Source: Gadus chalcogrammus (lineage: Eukaryota > Chordata > Actinopteri > Gadiformes > Gadidae). Taken from it: a stretch of 64,000 nucleotides of DNA. The stretch is taken from the NCBI RefSeq assembly GCF_026213295.1, contig NC_079427.1:36486239-36550238 (forward strand), given 5' to 3'. Every line of letters begins with the position of its first letter. Position 1 is the stretch's first letter. Below the pieces are notes generated by a model that was not told the DNA's origin, made no database searches, and saw only the letters and a list, made by a program, of their open reading frames with translations. Both the position numbers and the translations under genes were made by a program. Positions 10,351 to 22,004 of this stretch are shown here, in pieces.

Positions 10351-11696
10351 TGGCAACCAAACAATTTCCCCTTCACTGCAACCCCAGGACCCCGGAGGGC
10401 TGCTGAGGAGCTGGATAGCGACCTGCCAGCTGACTTCCTGATGCTCTTCCTGACTGACGAGCTGCTCCAAAATATTGTGGATCAGACCAACCTGTATGCA
10501 AGTCAATATTGTGAAGCACGCCCTGACAATCTGCCATATAGCAGAGGAAATGCATGGAAACCAGTGTCAGTCCCAGAATTGAAAACTTTCTTTGGACTCT
10601 GCTTTCTCACTGGTTACATCAAAAAGCCTAGCCTTGAACTGTACTGGAGTGTTGATGAGGTAGATGCCACGCCCCATTTCGGCAAGACTATGCCAAGGAA
10701 CAGATTTCAGATTATATGGAGGTTCCTTCATTTCAACAATAATGCATCACAGGATGCAACTGACAAAATGTACAAAGTCCGCCCAGTGTTAGAGTACATT
10801 GTGGAAAAGTTCAAGGAGATGTATCAACCACATTGTTCATGGATAATTTGTACAATTCTGTAGTACTGTGTGAAAGTTTACTGGGAGTGCAAACCAACGT
10901 CTGTGGAACACTGAGGAAACATAGGGGGGAACCTCAGATCATCAGCGAGATAACAAAGACTGACTTGGGGGTGGGGGGAAAAGTTGTGCGGCACAATGAG
11001 AGGGTGATGGTAGTAGCATGGCAGGACAAACGGTTGGTGAGGATGGTGACTACCTGCCACCAAGATAGCATGCAGAGTGTTGATGTGTGGAGGAGGGGAA
11101 ACAAAGACAAGGTTGCACAGCTCAAGCCAGAGTGAGTTGTTGCGTAGAATGCATCGATGAATGGGGTAGACAAGTTGGACCAAAAGATTGCATACTATCC
11201 CTTCATCCGAAGATCGCTGAACTGGTCCAAGAAGTTTGTAGCCTATCTCTTCCTACTATGCATGTTTAACGCCTATGTCCTCTACCGAGCCAGAAACCAA
11301 GGGGAGTGTAAATCCCTCTTGGAGTTCATTCGCAGGGTAGTATAGTCCTGGACAGTAAAGCGACATGTGGGGGTGTGTGAGGAGGAGGAGGTTGAGGAGG
11401 AGGAAGTGGCAGGTGTGGGGGTTGAGGGGTCTGGGGACTTGGAGGAAGGCCGACGTACTCCGAGAGCACCATATAACACTGACCCAGAGAGCAGGCTAGA
11501 CGGAGGGCTAAGCAGACACAAACTCAAACACCTGATGCCCACCAGCAATAAGGGGAGACCAGCAAGGAGGTGTAGGGTCTGTGCTCGCAGGGGTCTGCAC
11601 AGCGAGACAAAAATGTGGTTTCAGTCCTGTTGTGTCCCCTTGCACGCAGGAGAGTGTTTTACAGCTTACCACACTAAGTTGAACTATTTTGTGTAG
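10304..11696 (+). pseudogene. piggyBac transposase, defective
   Basis: This is the DDE enzyme for TTAA cut-and-paste. The reading begins after a splice-acceptor-like TTTACAG at 10303 and runs through LPADFLMLFLTDELLQNIV and RFLHFNNNASQD, standard for the family. Near 10830 a deletion joins KEMYQP to the block FMDNLYNS in another frame, removing the region of the first catalytic Asp. The second (MDNLYNS) and third (NGVDKLDQ) Asp motifs remain. In-frame stops lie at about 11133, 11145 and 11351. The C-terminal cysteine-rich finger is intact in its Cys pattern (CRVCARRG, CCVPLHAGECF) near 11575-11680. Confidence 0.88.
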
Positions 11697-11713
11697 GGGT
11701 GGAAACAAGCATG

Positions 11714-11716
<3 letters not shown>

Positions 11717-11795
<79 letters not shown>
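11717..11795. repeat. (CA)n microsatellite
   Basis: About 40 uninterrupted CA units lie just after the stop codon of the piggyBac C-terminal finger. Confidence 0.98.
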
Positions 11796-11797
<2 letters not shown>

Positions 11798-12330
11798 ATT
11801 TGATATATCTGCGACAACATACAGAAATACATACCTGGAAAGAATTGTACAACTGACATTTAAGAATTTTCTTTTTTTTATATTTATAATATATTTGGTT
11901 ATATATTTGCAAATAAATTATTATTGTCCTATCAAATTTCCTGTCTCAATGTTGTTTTTGCTGTTTTATGGAGGGAAACCACTTTTCAGGTGTTGAAGGG
12001 GTCACTAAAGCAAAAAAAGTTTATTTTCACAAAAAGCTTGTTTTCTAAATTTTTGGTCAAAAACAGGTGTTTTTGGTGAAACCAACATATGTTCCACTGA
12101 CGATTACTAAAGAACGGAAAAGAAACAAACGGTTCATTCCTGATGAAAGAAGAGAGTCTACTCTGTCTTTTTGTAGTTTCAGTGTTTACATAGTCATAGA
12201 ACTCACTGTTCAGTGGGTCGTTGGAAATCAGTCAAAATGCTGTAAAACGCTTGGCAGTATGGGGCTCTCTGTACTGAAAATGGCTGGCAGCCGATGAGTT
12301 AACTGCCATGTTTCATAATTTTTGGCTGAA

Positions 12331-12362
<32 letters not shown>

Positions 12363-12639
12363 TTTGATTTATTGAAATCATTCCGCGACCCACCCCTCGG
12401 CGTCCCGCGACCCCTAGAACAGGGGTTCCCCTGTTCTAAAAAAAAAAATACAAATAGAACAGGGCTGTTCTAGGCCGAAACATAAATTATCACATTCATC
12501 TGATCTTTCCTCACGATCCGCTAGCTGCCCGCCCCATAAGCAGGCCGCCAAAAAAACGTTTCTCTGTAGGCAGTCTATGCTCCGAGATCAAACACAACAA
12601 CAAATGGTACTACCAACCACTCAAAACCAAAATAAATAA

Positions 12640-13129
12640 ATACCAACAGATGTCACCCAACAACGCTGATGCAACCTTTAAAAGAAAGATTTGTATCAAT
12701 AATAATGCCCAGATACTTAAATTGTGGCATAATACTAATGTTCTGACCTGAGGTTGATGTATTCGACACAATGTTACATTGTCTTTTGTTGAAAAACATT
12801 CCTACAGTTTTATTTACATTAGGTTAGAGGCAGGAACGGTTTAGGCAATTGTTGATCTGATCCATAGCTGTGGTGAGTTTGGCAGCAGCCAGATGTTTTG
12901 TCTTGGCATGCACATATACTACAGTGTCGTCTGCTTACATTTGTGTTTTGATATCAGGGCAAACCGACGGCAGATCATTAATATACAGACTAAACAAAAG
13001 TTGACCAAGTATCGATCCTTGTGGTACCCCAGTGCATAAGTTTAGAGCTAATGAACGTTGATTGTTCACAAAAACATGTTGACTTCCAGTTAAATATGAC
13101 TCAATCCATTTGAGTGTTAAAGGTCCCAT
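12640..13129 (-). pseudogene. LINE reverse transcriptase fragment
   Basis: Read on the minus strand this gives WIESYLTGSQHVFVNN, then GVPQGSILGQLLFSLYINDL, the palm block of non-LTR retrotransposon RT. The next block should be the catalytic YADD: the sequence reads stop-ADDTVVYVHAK, so the tyrosine codon has become TAA (12935-12937). The same frame continues with NNCLN and FKYLGIIID blocks to about 12640. Jockey/L2/Rex-type LINEs all share these motifs, so the clade is left open. Confidence 0.8.
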
Positions 13130-13215
13130 GGCATGCTACTTTATTGATGCTTTAATATAGGTATTAGTGGGCCCCTAACACAGTATTCGAAGATGATCCC
13201 GAAATTCAGCCGTGG
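13118..13215 (+). repeat. Dispersed repeat, second copy
   Basis: It opens AAAGGTCCCATGGCATGCTA and matches the start of the repeat at 8067, including CGAAATTCAGCCGTGGTGCAG, then changes to a different repeat (AACCCAGTCGCCAA...). Confidence 0.75.
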
Positions 13216-13395
13216 TGCAGTTCAACCCAGTCGCCAAGAAAAAACGTTGACAGTGTACGTTTCCATGAACACTGGATACGTTGCATTTCAACGTAAAAAA
13301 TAGCGTGTTATACCTACAGTATCCACGCGTGCCGCTGTGGAGGCAGGTTTCGGGGTTTGGGTTTCACGGGTTTCGCGCCAAATTGTGGAAACGAT

Positions 13396-13610
13396 TGTTG
13401 AGGGGGGGGGGGGAGGTAGACTGATGTTGACCGGGGAGGGGGGGAGGAAGACACGTTTGTTGAGGAGGGGGGAGGGACACGTTTGTAGGGGGGGGGGGAA
13501 CACGTTAGTTGAGGGGGGGGGGGGGGGGAGACACGTTTGTTGAGGGGGGGGGAAACGTTTGTTGAGGGGGGGGGGGGGACACGTATGTTGAGGGGGGGGA
13601 CACGCTTGAC
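13396..13610 (+). repeat. G-rich minisatellite
   Basis: Units of ~25-30 bp, TTGTTGAGGGGGG followed by more G and ACACG, repeat about eight times with variable G runs of 7-15. It is followed by two 31-bp direct repeats with CGACAACGAGAGTTGG (13610-13665). The G runs could form quadruplexes on the plus strand. Confidence 0.8.
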
Positions 13611-13959
13611 AACGAGAGTTGGTTTTTATTGAATGCTCGACAACGAGAGTTGGTTTTTATTGAACGAGACTTCAACACATAACAGCAGCCCGAAACAATG
13701 GACACGTCACTCTCGTTGACGGTGTCGACAACAATGAACACATGAACAATGAACATGTTAATAGAACAACACACAACCACATAACATCCCGAACCCATTA
13801 ACCCCACTTAAACCTAACAACAAAACAAGTTAACAAAAGCCCCTTTTGTCAACTGACAACCCCAATTCCCAGAATCCCCCGCGGCTCCGGAACACGGCGT
13901 CCACACCCGTGGTCGCCACAATATATATATTTTTTCATTTTACATTCACCTCTGCCTTG

Positions 13960-14480
13960 GAGCAAAGCGTGACCCTGAAAACGTTTTCTTCTACATTTGA
14001 AATGAATGGGGGAATAGCACCAACAGGGGGCCATACGTTCTCCTAGCATTTGGTTAAATTGATACGTAGCCTATATTAATCTTTATTATCTGAATGGGAA
14101 ATGCAATATTTTAGACAGATACACCATTAAACACGTTTCTAATGAAATTTCTAGCGAGAAATTTACATTTTCCTTGCATAATCTTCAGTCAGTGAATGTG
14201 CATGATCTTTAGTTTTATAGTTATTAGGAAGATTTTATCGGCTCGCTCCCATGTTTCAATGACGTCAGGTTGTTAGGGACGCTGCTTTCGCTAAACTAGC
14301 AGCTCACGTGTTTCCTGCGTTTTTGTTATTAAACCGTTACTTTATGTAACTTTTAATGATATCATCTTGTTAGAAACACGTATATCTGATAGCCAACCCA
14401 GTCGCCAAAAGCATACGTTGACAGTGTACGTTTTCGTGAACCCTGGATTACGTCGCATTTCAACATAAAATAGCGTGTTA
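13960..14480 (+). repeat. Extra copy of the arm subunit, without solo LTR
   Basis: This matches 14571-15460 closely (ATGAATGGGGGAATAGCACC, then ACGTTCTCCTAGCATTTGGT and later GCTAAACTAGCAGCTCACGT). At 14351-14365 it has the undisturbed site TTAATGATATCATC, where the copy at 15100 carries a solo LTR. It therefore shows the pre-insertion state. Confidence 0.8.
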
Positions 14481-15103
14481 TACACCAACCCGGTATCACG
14501 CCAAGGCGTAAAATAGATACGTCTGTCCACATCGCAAGGCGTGTTCAGGCTCACGCTTTGCCTGACCAAAGCGTTACCCTGAACACGCGTCCTTCTCCAT
14601 TAGAAATGAATGGGGGAATAGCACCAGCAGGGGGCGATACGTTCTCCTAGCATTTGGTGAAATTGTTACGTAGCCATATTGATCGTTATTATCTGAATGG
14701 AAAATGCAATATTTTAGGACAAATACACCATTAAACGTGTTTCTAATGACATTTCTAGCGAGAAATTTACATTTTCCTTGCATAATCTTCAGTCAGTGAA
14801 TGTGTATGATCTTTATTAATCTTTATGATCTGAATGGGAAATGCAATATTTTAGGATCGATTCACCGTTAAACGTGCTTCTAATAACATTTCTAGCGAGA
14901 AATATACTTTTTACTTGCATAATCTTCAGTCAGTGATTGTGTCTGATCTTTAGTTTTATAGTTATTAGGAAGATTTAATCGGCTCGCTCGCATGTTTCAA
15001 CGACGTCAGGTTGCTAGGGACGCTGCTTTCGCTAAACTAGCAGCTCACGTGTTTCCTGCGTTTGTGGTATAAAACCGTTACTTTATGTAACTTTTAATGA
15101 TAT

Positions 15104-15290
15104 TGTAATAACCACAGGCGAGGTATTGAGCGAAGTAAGCTTGATAGCAGGTTTATTGGATTCCACAATCGGATAGGCAGGCACAGCTCCACCGGAAAAC
15201 TACAACAACCAAAACTCCCGTCCGGAAGGAAACCCCCGGAACCCCCTCTCAGAAGGCCCGCCCCTTCCTCCCAAACCCTGTGACGCTACA
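15104..15290 (-). mobile_element. Solo LTR, 187 bp
   Basis: On the minus strand it runs from TGTAGCGTCACAGGG to CCTGTGGTTATTACA, with TG..CA ends and a polyadenylation-type AATAAA before the end. ATAT flanks it on both sides (15100-15103 and 15291-15294), a 4-bp target duplication. Such short LTRs with 4-5-bp duplications occur in gypsy-type and other LTR retrotransposons; no internal part remains. Confidence 0.85.
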
Positions 15291-15501
15291 ATATCATCTT
15301 GTTAGAAACATAGATATATATAGAACACTGTTCTATATATATCTATGGTTAGAAACACGTTTATCTGAGAGCCAACCCAGTCGCCAAAAGCATACGTTGA
15401 CAGTGTACGTTTTCGTGAACACTGGATTACGTCGCATTTCAACATAAAATAGCGTGCTAAGCACACATACACACACACACACGCACGCACGCACGCACCC
15501 C

Positions 15502-15581
<80 letters not shown>
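15502..15581. repeat. (CA)n microsatellite
   Basis: A long CA tract preceded by a GCAC variant. It is repeated as a (TG)n tract in the inverted arm at 24149-24200 but is shorter there. Confidence 0.97.
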
Positions 15582-15583
<2 letters not shown>

Positions 15584-16363
15584 GCATTTCGCTGCTAAAA
15601 CAACAACTTGGGCTGCTTCTAGGACATTTTGGGTGGATTTTGAACGGTATGTGGGCAGGACGTTTTTTGCAGGCAGGACCTGGCAACCCTGCGCTGTTGC
15701 CCGAGGTGCAGAAATGCTCCGGAACAGATCTGGATCCACCATGGCCAAAATAATTGTCATGAATAGCATGAATAGATTCATGCATTATCATTCAACTTGA
15801 ACATGTGTTTTTACAGTATAGAGTGGTGGAGGGATGACGTATGTTGGCCAACCCGGAAGTGAGCGTCGACCTGGGTTTCCATGGTTTCCCTTGACAAAAA
15901 GCCAACGGGTTTTTCCATTGGCTCTAAAAACCACGCGGCAAAGGAGCTGCCGTAAATTGTGTTGTTTTTGTCGTAAACTGGGGACCGACGGTTAAAAAAT
16001 AGACAGATATTCCGAGGTATCCTTAAAAGGCAGCTTGGATGTTTTTATTTTCTGCAGTTTAGACTTCTTCTATAACCTATTTTTGAAAGCAAAACACCAA
16101 GCTCAATGATTTAACGAGGCAGGGTTATTTGAAACAATTTATTAAATATATATTTGTGAGAGGTCATTCCTTCTCCTGAGTTTGCTTCCTATTTATGTCT
16201 AGTGTACAACACTGTCCACAAGCATCACCCCCCCCTCCCCATATGGATTTGGAGAATTGTTGCCACGTCCCAGTGGTGGAGGTATCATATATATGAAAGA
16301 GGGCATTCAATTATACTACAATGATCAATTAGGAGGCCGAAGCCCTAAAGGAAGTAATAATAA

Positions 16364-19300
16364 CTAGAACTGCAAGCAGTTATGCAGGGGTCCAAGAAGT
16401 GTGCATTTCGCCGGCACAACGCGACAAGAAATGTGCATTTCGCCGGCACAACGCGGAGCATGTGTTCAAAACGCTACCCTGAACCTGTGGATACAAAGGA
16501 TTTGACTGTGGTAGGAGTAGCGAGAAGTCAGTGTAGCGTTTTCGCGGCGAAATTTTGTAGAAGATATACAATTTCCTCGTTTATTGCGCCCCCTAATGGC
16601 GAAATTTTCCAACATTTTTATCGAACGTCATTATGGTTAGCACCAACATGTGTCTAAAATTTGGACTCGATCCGATGTCTAATTTTGGATTTTTTTAATT
16701 TTCCACGTCTAATTTAGCTAATAAAATAATATTCAAAACTCTACCGTTTCGTCGTCGAAGGTCGGATCAAAAAACTGTATATGATTTCTTTGCGTGTGCG
16801 TCTGAAGATGCCGTGTGCAAAGTTTGGTGTCAATTGGTCAAGAAATGTGGGAGGAGTAGGGAAAAAACAGTTTTGCGGTTTTCGCGATTTAGCGAAAAAT
16901 TTTCATAGACGCAAATGGGCGTGGCCTAGACCAAAAGATGCAGCAGACTCCAGTGCATCTGTGTGTACACGTTTTTGGACTGTGGGAGGTTCGGCGTGGG
17001 AGTTATAGCCCCAAACGCGTATTCCTTGGTATAGCGCCACCTAGTGGCCGGCATGTCTGGATTTTGTCGTCTGCGTACACATCACAGACCTGGATCTAGT
17101 CATGCAATTGGCGTGTCGGCACCATTTACGGTTTGGGCTGTGGTACCACTTCTAGCTGGGAATAATAATAATAGGAACTAGAACTGCAAGCAGTTATGCA
17201 GGGGTCCAAGAAGTGTGCATTTCGCCGGCACAACGCGACAAGAAATGTGCGTTTCCGGCACAAAGCGAAGCATGTGTTCAAAACGCTACCCTGAACCTGT
17301 GGATACAAAGGATTTGACTGTGGTAGGAGTAGCGAGAAGTCAGTGAAGCGTTTTCGCGGCGAAATTTTGTAGAAGATATACAATTTCCTCGTTTATTGCG
17401 CCCCCTAATGGCGAAATTTTCCGAATTTTTTATCGAACGACATTAAGGTTAGCACCAACATGTGTGTCAAATTTGGACTCGATCCGATGTCTAATTTTGG
17501 ATTTCTTTGGATTTTTGATATTCCACGTCTAATTTAGCTAATAAACCAATATTCAAAACGCTACCGTTTCGTCGTCGAAGGTCTGATCAAAAAAGTGTTC
17601 CATGCATTCTTTGCGTGTGCGTCGGAAGATGTCGTATGCAAAGTTTGGTGTCGATTGGTCAAGAAATGTGGGAGGAGTAGGGAAAAAACAGTTTTGCGGT
17701 TTTCGCGATTTAGCGAAAAATATTCATAGACGCAAATGGGCGTGGCCTAGGCCAAAAGATGCAGCAGACTCCAGTGCATCTGTGTGTATAAAGTTTTGAA
17801 TGTGGGAGGTTCGGTGTGGGAGTTATAGCCCCAAACGCGTATTCCTTGGTATAGCGCCACCTAGTGGCCGGCAGGTCTGGATTTTGTCGTCTGCTTAGTC
17901 CGAACAGATCTGGATCTAGTCATGCAATTCGCGTGTCGGCACAATTTACGGTTTGGGCTGTGGTATCACTTTTAGGGGGGCAAGTATAGGAACTAGAACT
18001 GCAAGCAGTTATGCAGGGGTCCAAGAAGTGTGCATTTCGCCGGCACAACGCGACAAGAAATGTGCATTTCGCCGGCACAACGCGTAGCAAGTATTCAAAA
18101 CGCTACCGTGAACAACATGTGGATAGAAAGGTTTTGACTGTGGGAGCTTCGGTGTGGGAGTTATAGCCTAAAACGCGTTTTCAGAACATTCCATTGGCCA
18201 AATAGGAGATAGACAATGTCGTCGTTTTTTGGAGCCGCCCTGTTGGCAAAATTTTCCAAAGACAATTTTCCTTTGCCAAATAACTCCCGCCCACATTAAT
18301 AATTATTAGCCAAATTTTCTGTATAGACTCGGGTTTGCCCCTTGATGGTTTCACTTGAGTTTGAAGAACATTCCTTTGGCCAATTAGAAGATATACAATT
18401 TCCTGGTTTTTTGCGCCCCCTGGGGGCGTAATTTTCCGATTTTTTTATCGAACGCCGTTAAGGTTAGCACCAACATGTCTGTAAAATTTGGACTCGTTCC
18501 GATGTCTACTTTTGGATTTTTCTGGATTTTTGATTTTCCACGTCTAATTTAGCTAATATACCAATATTCAAAACGCTACCGTTTCGTCGTCGACGGTCGG
18601 ATCAAAAAACTGTATATGATTTCTTTGCGTGTGCGTCTGAAGATGCCGTGTGCAAAGTTTGGTGTCGATTGGTCAAGAAATGTGGGAGGAGTAGCGAAAA
18701 AACAGTTTTGCGGTTTTCGCGATTTTGCGAAAAAAAATTATGGACGCAAATGGGCGTGGCCTATGCCAAAAGATGCAGCAGACTCCAGTGAATCTGTGTG
18801 TACGAGGTTTTGAATGTGGGAGGTTCGGTGTGGGAGTTATAGCCCCAAACGCATTTTCCCTTGGTATAGCGCCACCTAGTGGCCGGCGTGTCTGGATTTT
18901 GTTATCTGAGTAGCGGTGCCGGACCTGGATCTAGTCATGCTATTGGCGTGTGCGCACCATTTACGGTTTGGGCTGTGGTCCCACAAGTACGGGGGGAAGA
19001 ATAATAATAGGAAAAATCCTTACAAAAACAATAGGGATCCAACCTGTTGGCTTGGACCCCTAATAATAATCCTTACAAAAACAATAGGGATCCAACCTGT
19101 TGGCTTGGACCCCTAATAATCCCTACAAAAACAATAAGGATCCAACCTGTTGGCTTGGACCCCTAACAAGAAATGTGCGTTTCGCCGGCACAACGCGAAG
19201 CAAGTGTTCAAAACGCTACCCTGAACCTGTGGATACAAAGGATTTGACTGTGGTAGGAGTAGCGAGAAGTCAGTTTGCGGCGAAATTTTTTAGAACATAT

Positions 19301-19912
19301 ACAATTTCCTCGTTTATGGCGCTCCCTAATGGCGAAATTTTCCGAATTTTTTATCGAACGGAATTAAGGTTAGCGCCAACATGTCTGTAAAATTTGGACT
19401 CGTTGCGATGTCTACTTTTGGATTTTTCTGGATTTTTGATTTTCCACGTCTAATTTAGCTAATATACCTATATTCAAAACGCTACCGTTTCGTCGTCGAA
19501 GGTCGGATCAAAAAAGTGTTCGAATTTTATTTTTTGAGTGCGTCTGACGATGTCGTGTGCAAAGTTTGGTGTCGATTTGTCAAGAAATGTGGGAGGAGTA
19601 GGGAAAAGGCAGTTTTGCGGTTTTCGCGATTTTGCGGAAAAAAAAATTTAGACGCAAATGGGCGTGGCCTATGCCAAAAGATGCAGCAGACTCCAGTGAA
19701 TATGTGGGTACAAGTTTTTGACTTTGGAAGGTTCGGTGTGGGAGTTATAGCCCCAAACGCGTTTTCCCTTGGTATAGCGCCACCTAGTGGCCGGTGTGTC
19801 TGGATTTTGTCGTCTGCGTAGTGTTCCCGGACCTGGATCTAGTCATGCAATTGGCATGTCGGCACCATTTACGGTTTGGGCTGTGGGCCCACTTCTAGCT
19901 GGGAATAATAAT
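16364..19912 (+). repeat. Four ~0.8-1.0-kb tandem repeat units
   Basis: CTAGAACTGCAAGCAGTTATGC opens units at about 16366, 17178 and 17995, and a fourth unit, lacking the opening, starts near 19170. All share GGATTTGACTGTGG, ATTGCGCCCCCTAATGGCG, GCGCCACCTAGTGGCCGG and end TTTACGGTTTGGGCTGTGG. Short copies of AACCTGTTGGCTTGGACCCC sit between units (19012-19165) and after the last (19920-19970). The open frames in each unit translate alike because the DNA is repeated. They carry no recognisable domain. Confidence 0.85.
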
Positions 19913-20109
19913 AAAAAGAAAAATCCTTACAAAAACAATAGGGATCCAACCTGTTGGCTTGGACCCCTAATAATAATAATAATAATTCATTGAATTTATT
20001 TAGCGCTTTTCTAGACACTCAAAGACGCCTACAGTGAAGGGGGGGGGGGGGGGGGGGGGACCTCACTAACCACCACCAGTGTGTAGCACCCACTTGGGTG
20101 ATGCACGGC

Positions 20110-20543
20110 AAGTGATGCAATAGGTGACTGAGGGTCAACATTTGAGAACCCCTTTTATCAAAGGGGGTCTCAAAGGACTCATACGCTTCAACCTGAGTGA
20201 CCCATCACACCCCGGCCATGGCTTCTTCCAACTCCTCCCTTCGGGTAGGAGATACAGGTCCCTTGGGAGCCGGACAAACAGGCTGAGGAATACCTTCTAC
20301 CCCTGGGCAATTCGTCTACTTAACGCCTGACCCCCCCCCCCAATGGACATGTGAAATCCTCTACCATATTTATTTATTTTACTTATATGTTATGTCTGCA
20401 TATTTATATTTATTGTGCCTATTGCTGTTGTTTGTGTTTGTATTTTTGCTTTTTCCACTGCTTTATTTATTTTGCACTATGGGTAGTGAGCACCACCCCA
20501 ATTTCATTGTACAAGTTTGCACAATGACAATAAAGTCTGAATC
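20110..20543 (+). mobile_element. L2-like LINE, 3' end only
   Basis: A frame at 20150-20330 reads LLPSGRRYRSLGSRTNRLRN and FYPWAIRLLN, the C-terminus of the ORF2 of fish L2-like LINEs. The 3' tail contains ATTTCATTGTAC and CAATGACAATAAAG, also typical of that group. The 5' part is missing, as in most truncated LINE insertions. It lies inside one arm of an inverted repeat and is absent from the other arm. Confidence 0.75.
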
Positions 20544-20544
20544 T

Positions 20545-20800
20545 GTGGCTCCAGCCCTACAGGAAATGACTCGGCAAGTGCTCCATCACGTTGCACCTGC
20601 ACCCAGCGGCTCGCTTGCAAGATTTTGGCCTGAAGTTCTTCCCAGACCTACACCCTAGCCATCGAACACGCATATCTGAGAATCAGGCTTCTCTTTAATA
20701 ATGACAAAAAGTTACGAGAGAAATACACATTAACTTTTTGTTATCTCATAAGCGGCGTTGTGCCGGCTCCTTTTGACCTTTTGACCCCAGACTTCAAAAA
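20545..20800 (+). repeat. Inverted repeat arm a
   Basis: From GTGGCTCCAGCCCTACAGG to TTTGACCCCAGACTTC this matches 22795-23035 reversed. Together with 20155-20190 (matching 23036-23075) it forms an inverted pair around the MULE-like element and the hairpin. Confidence 0.8.
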
Positions 20801-21257
20801 CGTGGCCACAGGCCAGCTGTGTCTACACACCTTAAGCCACAAATGTACACCTCCATCCCACAAAAAATGGGGACTAGAAACTAACCTCTGTCTTATGTAC
20901 ATTTACTGTACTGTTGGAGGTCACACCCCTTTTACGGCCTTTTCGAGATAGCTAGGGAGGCTCAAATGTTTACACACATTTCCCGGGGCCCCGAGAACGA
21001 CATATCCGAGATTTGGAGTTCTAGCCCTTAGAGAAAAAAAGTTTAAGTTTAAGACCTAATGGTTCAGAATGTGGTGGAAAAAACAGTTTTTGAGATAGGA
21101 ACGTCCTACCGCCCTGAAATTTGAATACCTTATTCTAAGGCCTAACTGGGACCCCCGCACCGAAACTTGGCCCGGTCGGACCCCGAGGGCAGGAAGGGGT
21201 GGCCCTTCCTGCCCGAAACTTGGCCCGGACCCCGAGTGCAGGAAGGGGGGGCCTGGA
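20801..21257. other. Repeat-like, non-coding
   Basis: No protein motif was seen. CGAAACTTGGCCCGG with GGACCCCGAG and CAGGAAGGGG occurs twice in succession (21164-21250), a local duplication. The sequence has no partner in the opposite arm. Confidence 0.5.
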
Positions 21258-21265
21258 CTTTCATA

Positions 21266-21654
21266 GGTGCCATGCCGTAATTCCGACGCCTCATTGTTCC
21301 GACGTCTCAATGTTCCGAAATATTTCCCATTAGATCGACATGCCACTATTCCGACGGTTCAATGTTCCGAAAACGAAACCCATTGGTCCGAAGGTCCGTT
21401 AGTCCGACTTTTCAAAAAGGAGGCGCATTAGGCCGACGGTTCAATATGCCGAATAGAAAAAATAGTTTTATACCTCGCTCGCTCCCTCTCTCTCTCACTC
21501 TCACTCTCTCTCTGTCTCCAAAATACAACCTAGGCCTACATATCACGTTCACGATGAATTTTGGAGAGCAAAAAGACAACGCTTCACTTCATTTCGACAC
21601 GGTGTTGCAGCCCCATGGACAGAGAGCGGAGGTCTAATTCTCAACACGGGCACG

Positions 21655-21735
<81 letters not shown>

Positions 21736-22004
21736 ACACACACACAGAGTGAGAGTGAGAGTGAGAGTGGGAGAGAGAGAGAGGGAGCGAGCGAGGTATA
21801 CAACTCTTTTTCCTATTCAGCATATTGAACCGTCGGCCTAATGCTCCTCCTTTTTGAAAAGTCGGACAAACGGACCTTCGGACCAAGGGGTTTCGTTTTT
21901 CGGAACATTAAACCGTCGGAATAGTGGCATGTTGATCTAATGGGAAATATTTCGGAACATTGAGACGTCGGAACAATGAGGCGTCGGAATTACGGGCAGG
22001 CCCC
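21266..22004. mobile_element. MULE-like element with CA core
   Basis: The ends GGTGCCATGCCGTAATTCC and (reversed) GGGGCCTGCCCGTAATTCC are followed on both sides by CTTTCATA (21258-21265 and 22005-22012), a perfect 8-bp target duplication. The ~200-bp arms are inverted copies rich in TTCCGACG. The centre is (CTCT)n, a 90-bp (CA)n tract and (GAGA)n. Long inverted repeats and 8-9-bp duplications suit MuDR/MULE elements; a hAT origin is possible. Confidence 0.75.

Larger units (their letters stand above)
9363..12298 (+). mobile_element. piggyBac element, internally deleted
   Basis: TTAA lies at 9359-9362 and 12299-12302, the invariable piggyBac target. Directly inside, the ends are CTCATTGGCTGCCA and, reversed, CTCATCGGCTGCCA, a clear terminal inverted repeat. 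Two copies of the palindrome GACGTCTATAGACGTC lie near the left end (about 9380 and 9425). The interior carries a broken transposase and a (CA)n tract. Confidence 0.88.
8577..12433 (-). mobile_element. hAT (Charlie-like) element hosting a piggyBac
   Basis: The left end CAGGGGTTCCCAAACTTTTC and the right end (reversed, CAGGGGAACCCCTG) have the CAGGGG start common in Charlie-type hAT elements, and GCGACCC blocks lie just inside both. Flanking bases share only TTCT, so the 8-bp duplication is decayed. A transposase fragment lies on the minus strand at 8801-9220. The piggyBac element at 9363-12298 was inserted later. Confidence 0.7.
14482..16360 (+). repeat. Left arm of a 1.8-kb inverted duplication
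   Basis: From CAACCCGGTATCACGCC to GGAGGCCGAAGCCCTAAAGG the sequence is repeated in inverted orientation at 23377-25187 with few differences apart from the lengths of the CA tracts. It includes a MITE-like block, a solo LTR (15104-15290), a 37-bp hairpin insert, a CA tract at 15502-15581 and a non-coding block with a 3'-end-like stretch. No gene was recognised in it. Confidence 0.8.

Noticed and set aside
15302..15791. Long frames rich in Cys-Val or Thr-His, here and at 11508, 21549, 23103, 23936 and 39808
   Set aside because: They are translations of (CA)n or (TG)n microsatellites; flanks share no protein motif.
16781..17008. Recurring peptide with AKFGVNWSRNVGG in four places
   Set aside because: The DNA unit is itself tandemly repeated, and there is no sign of protein-level conservation or a domain.
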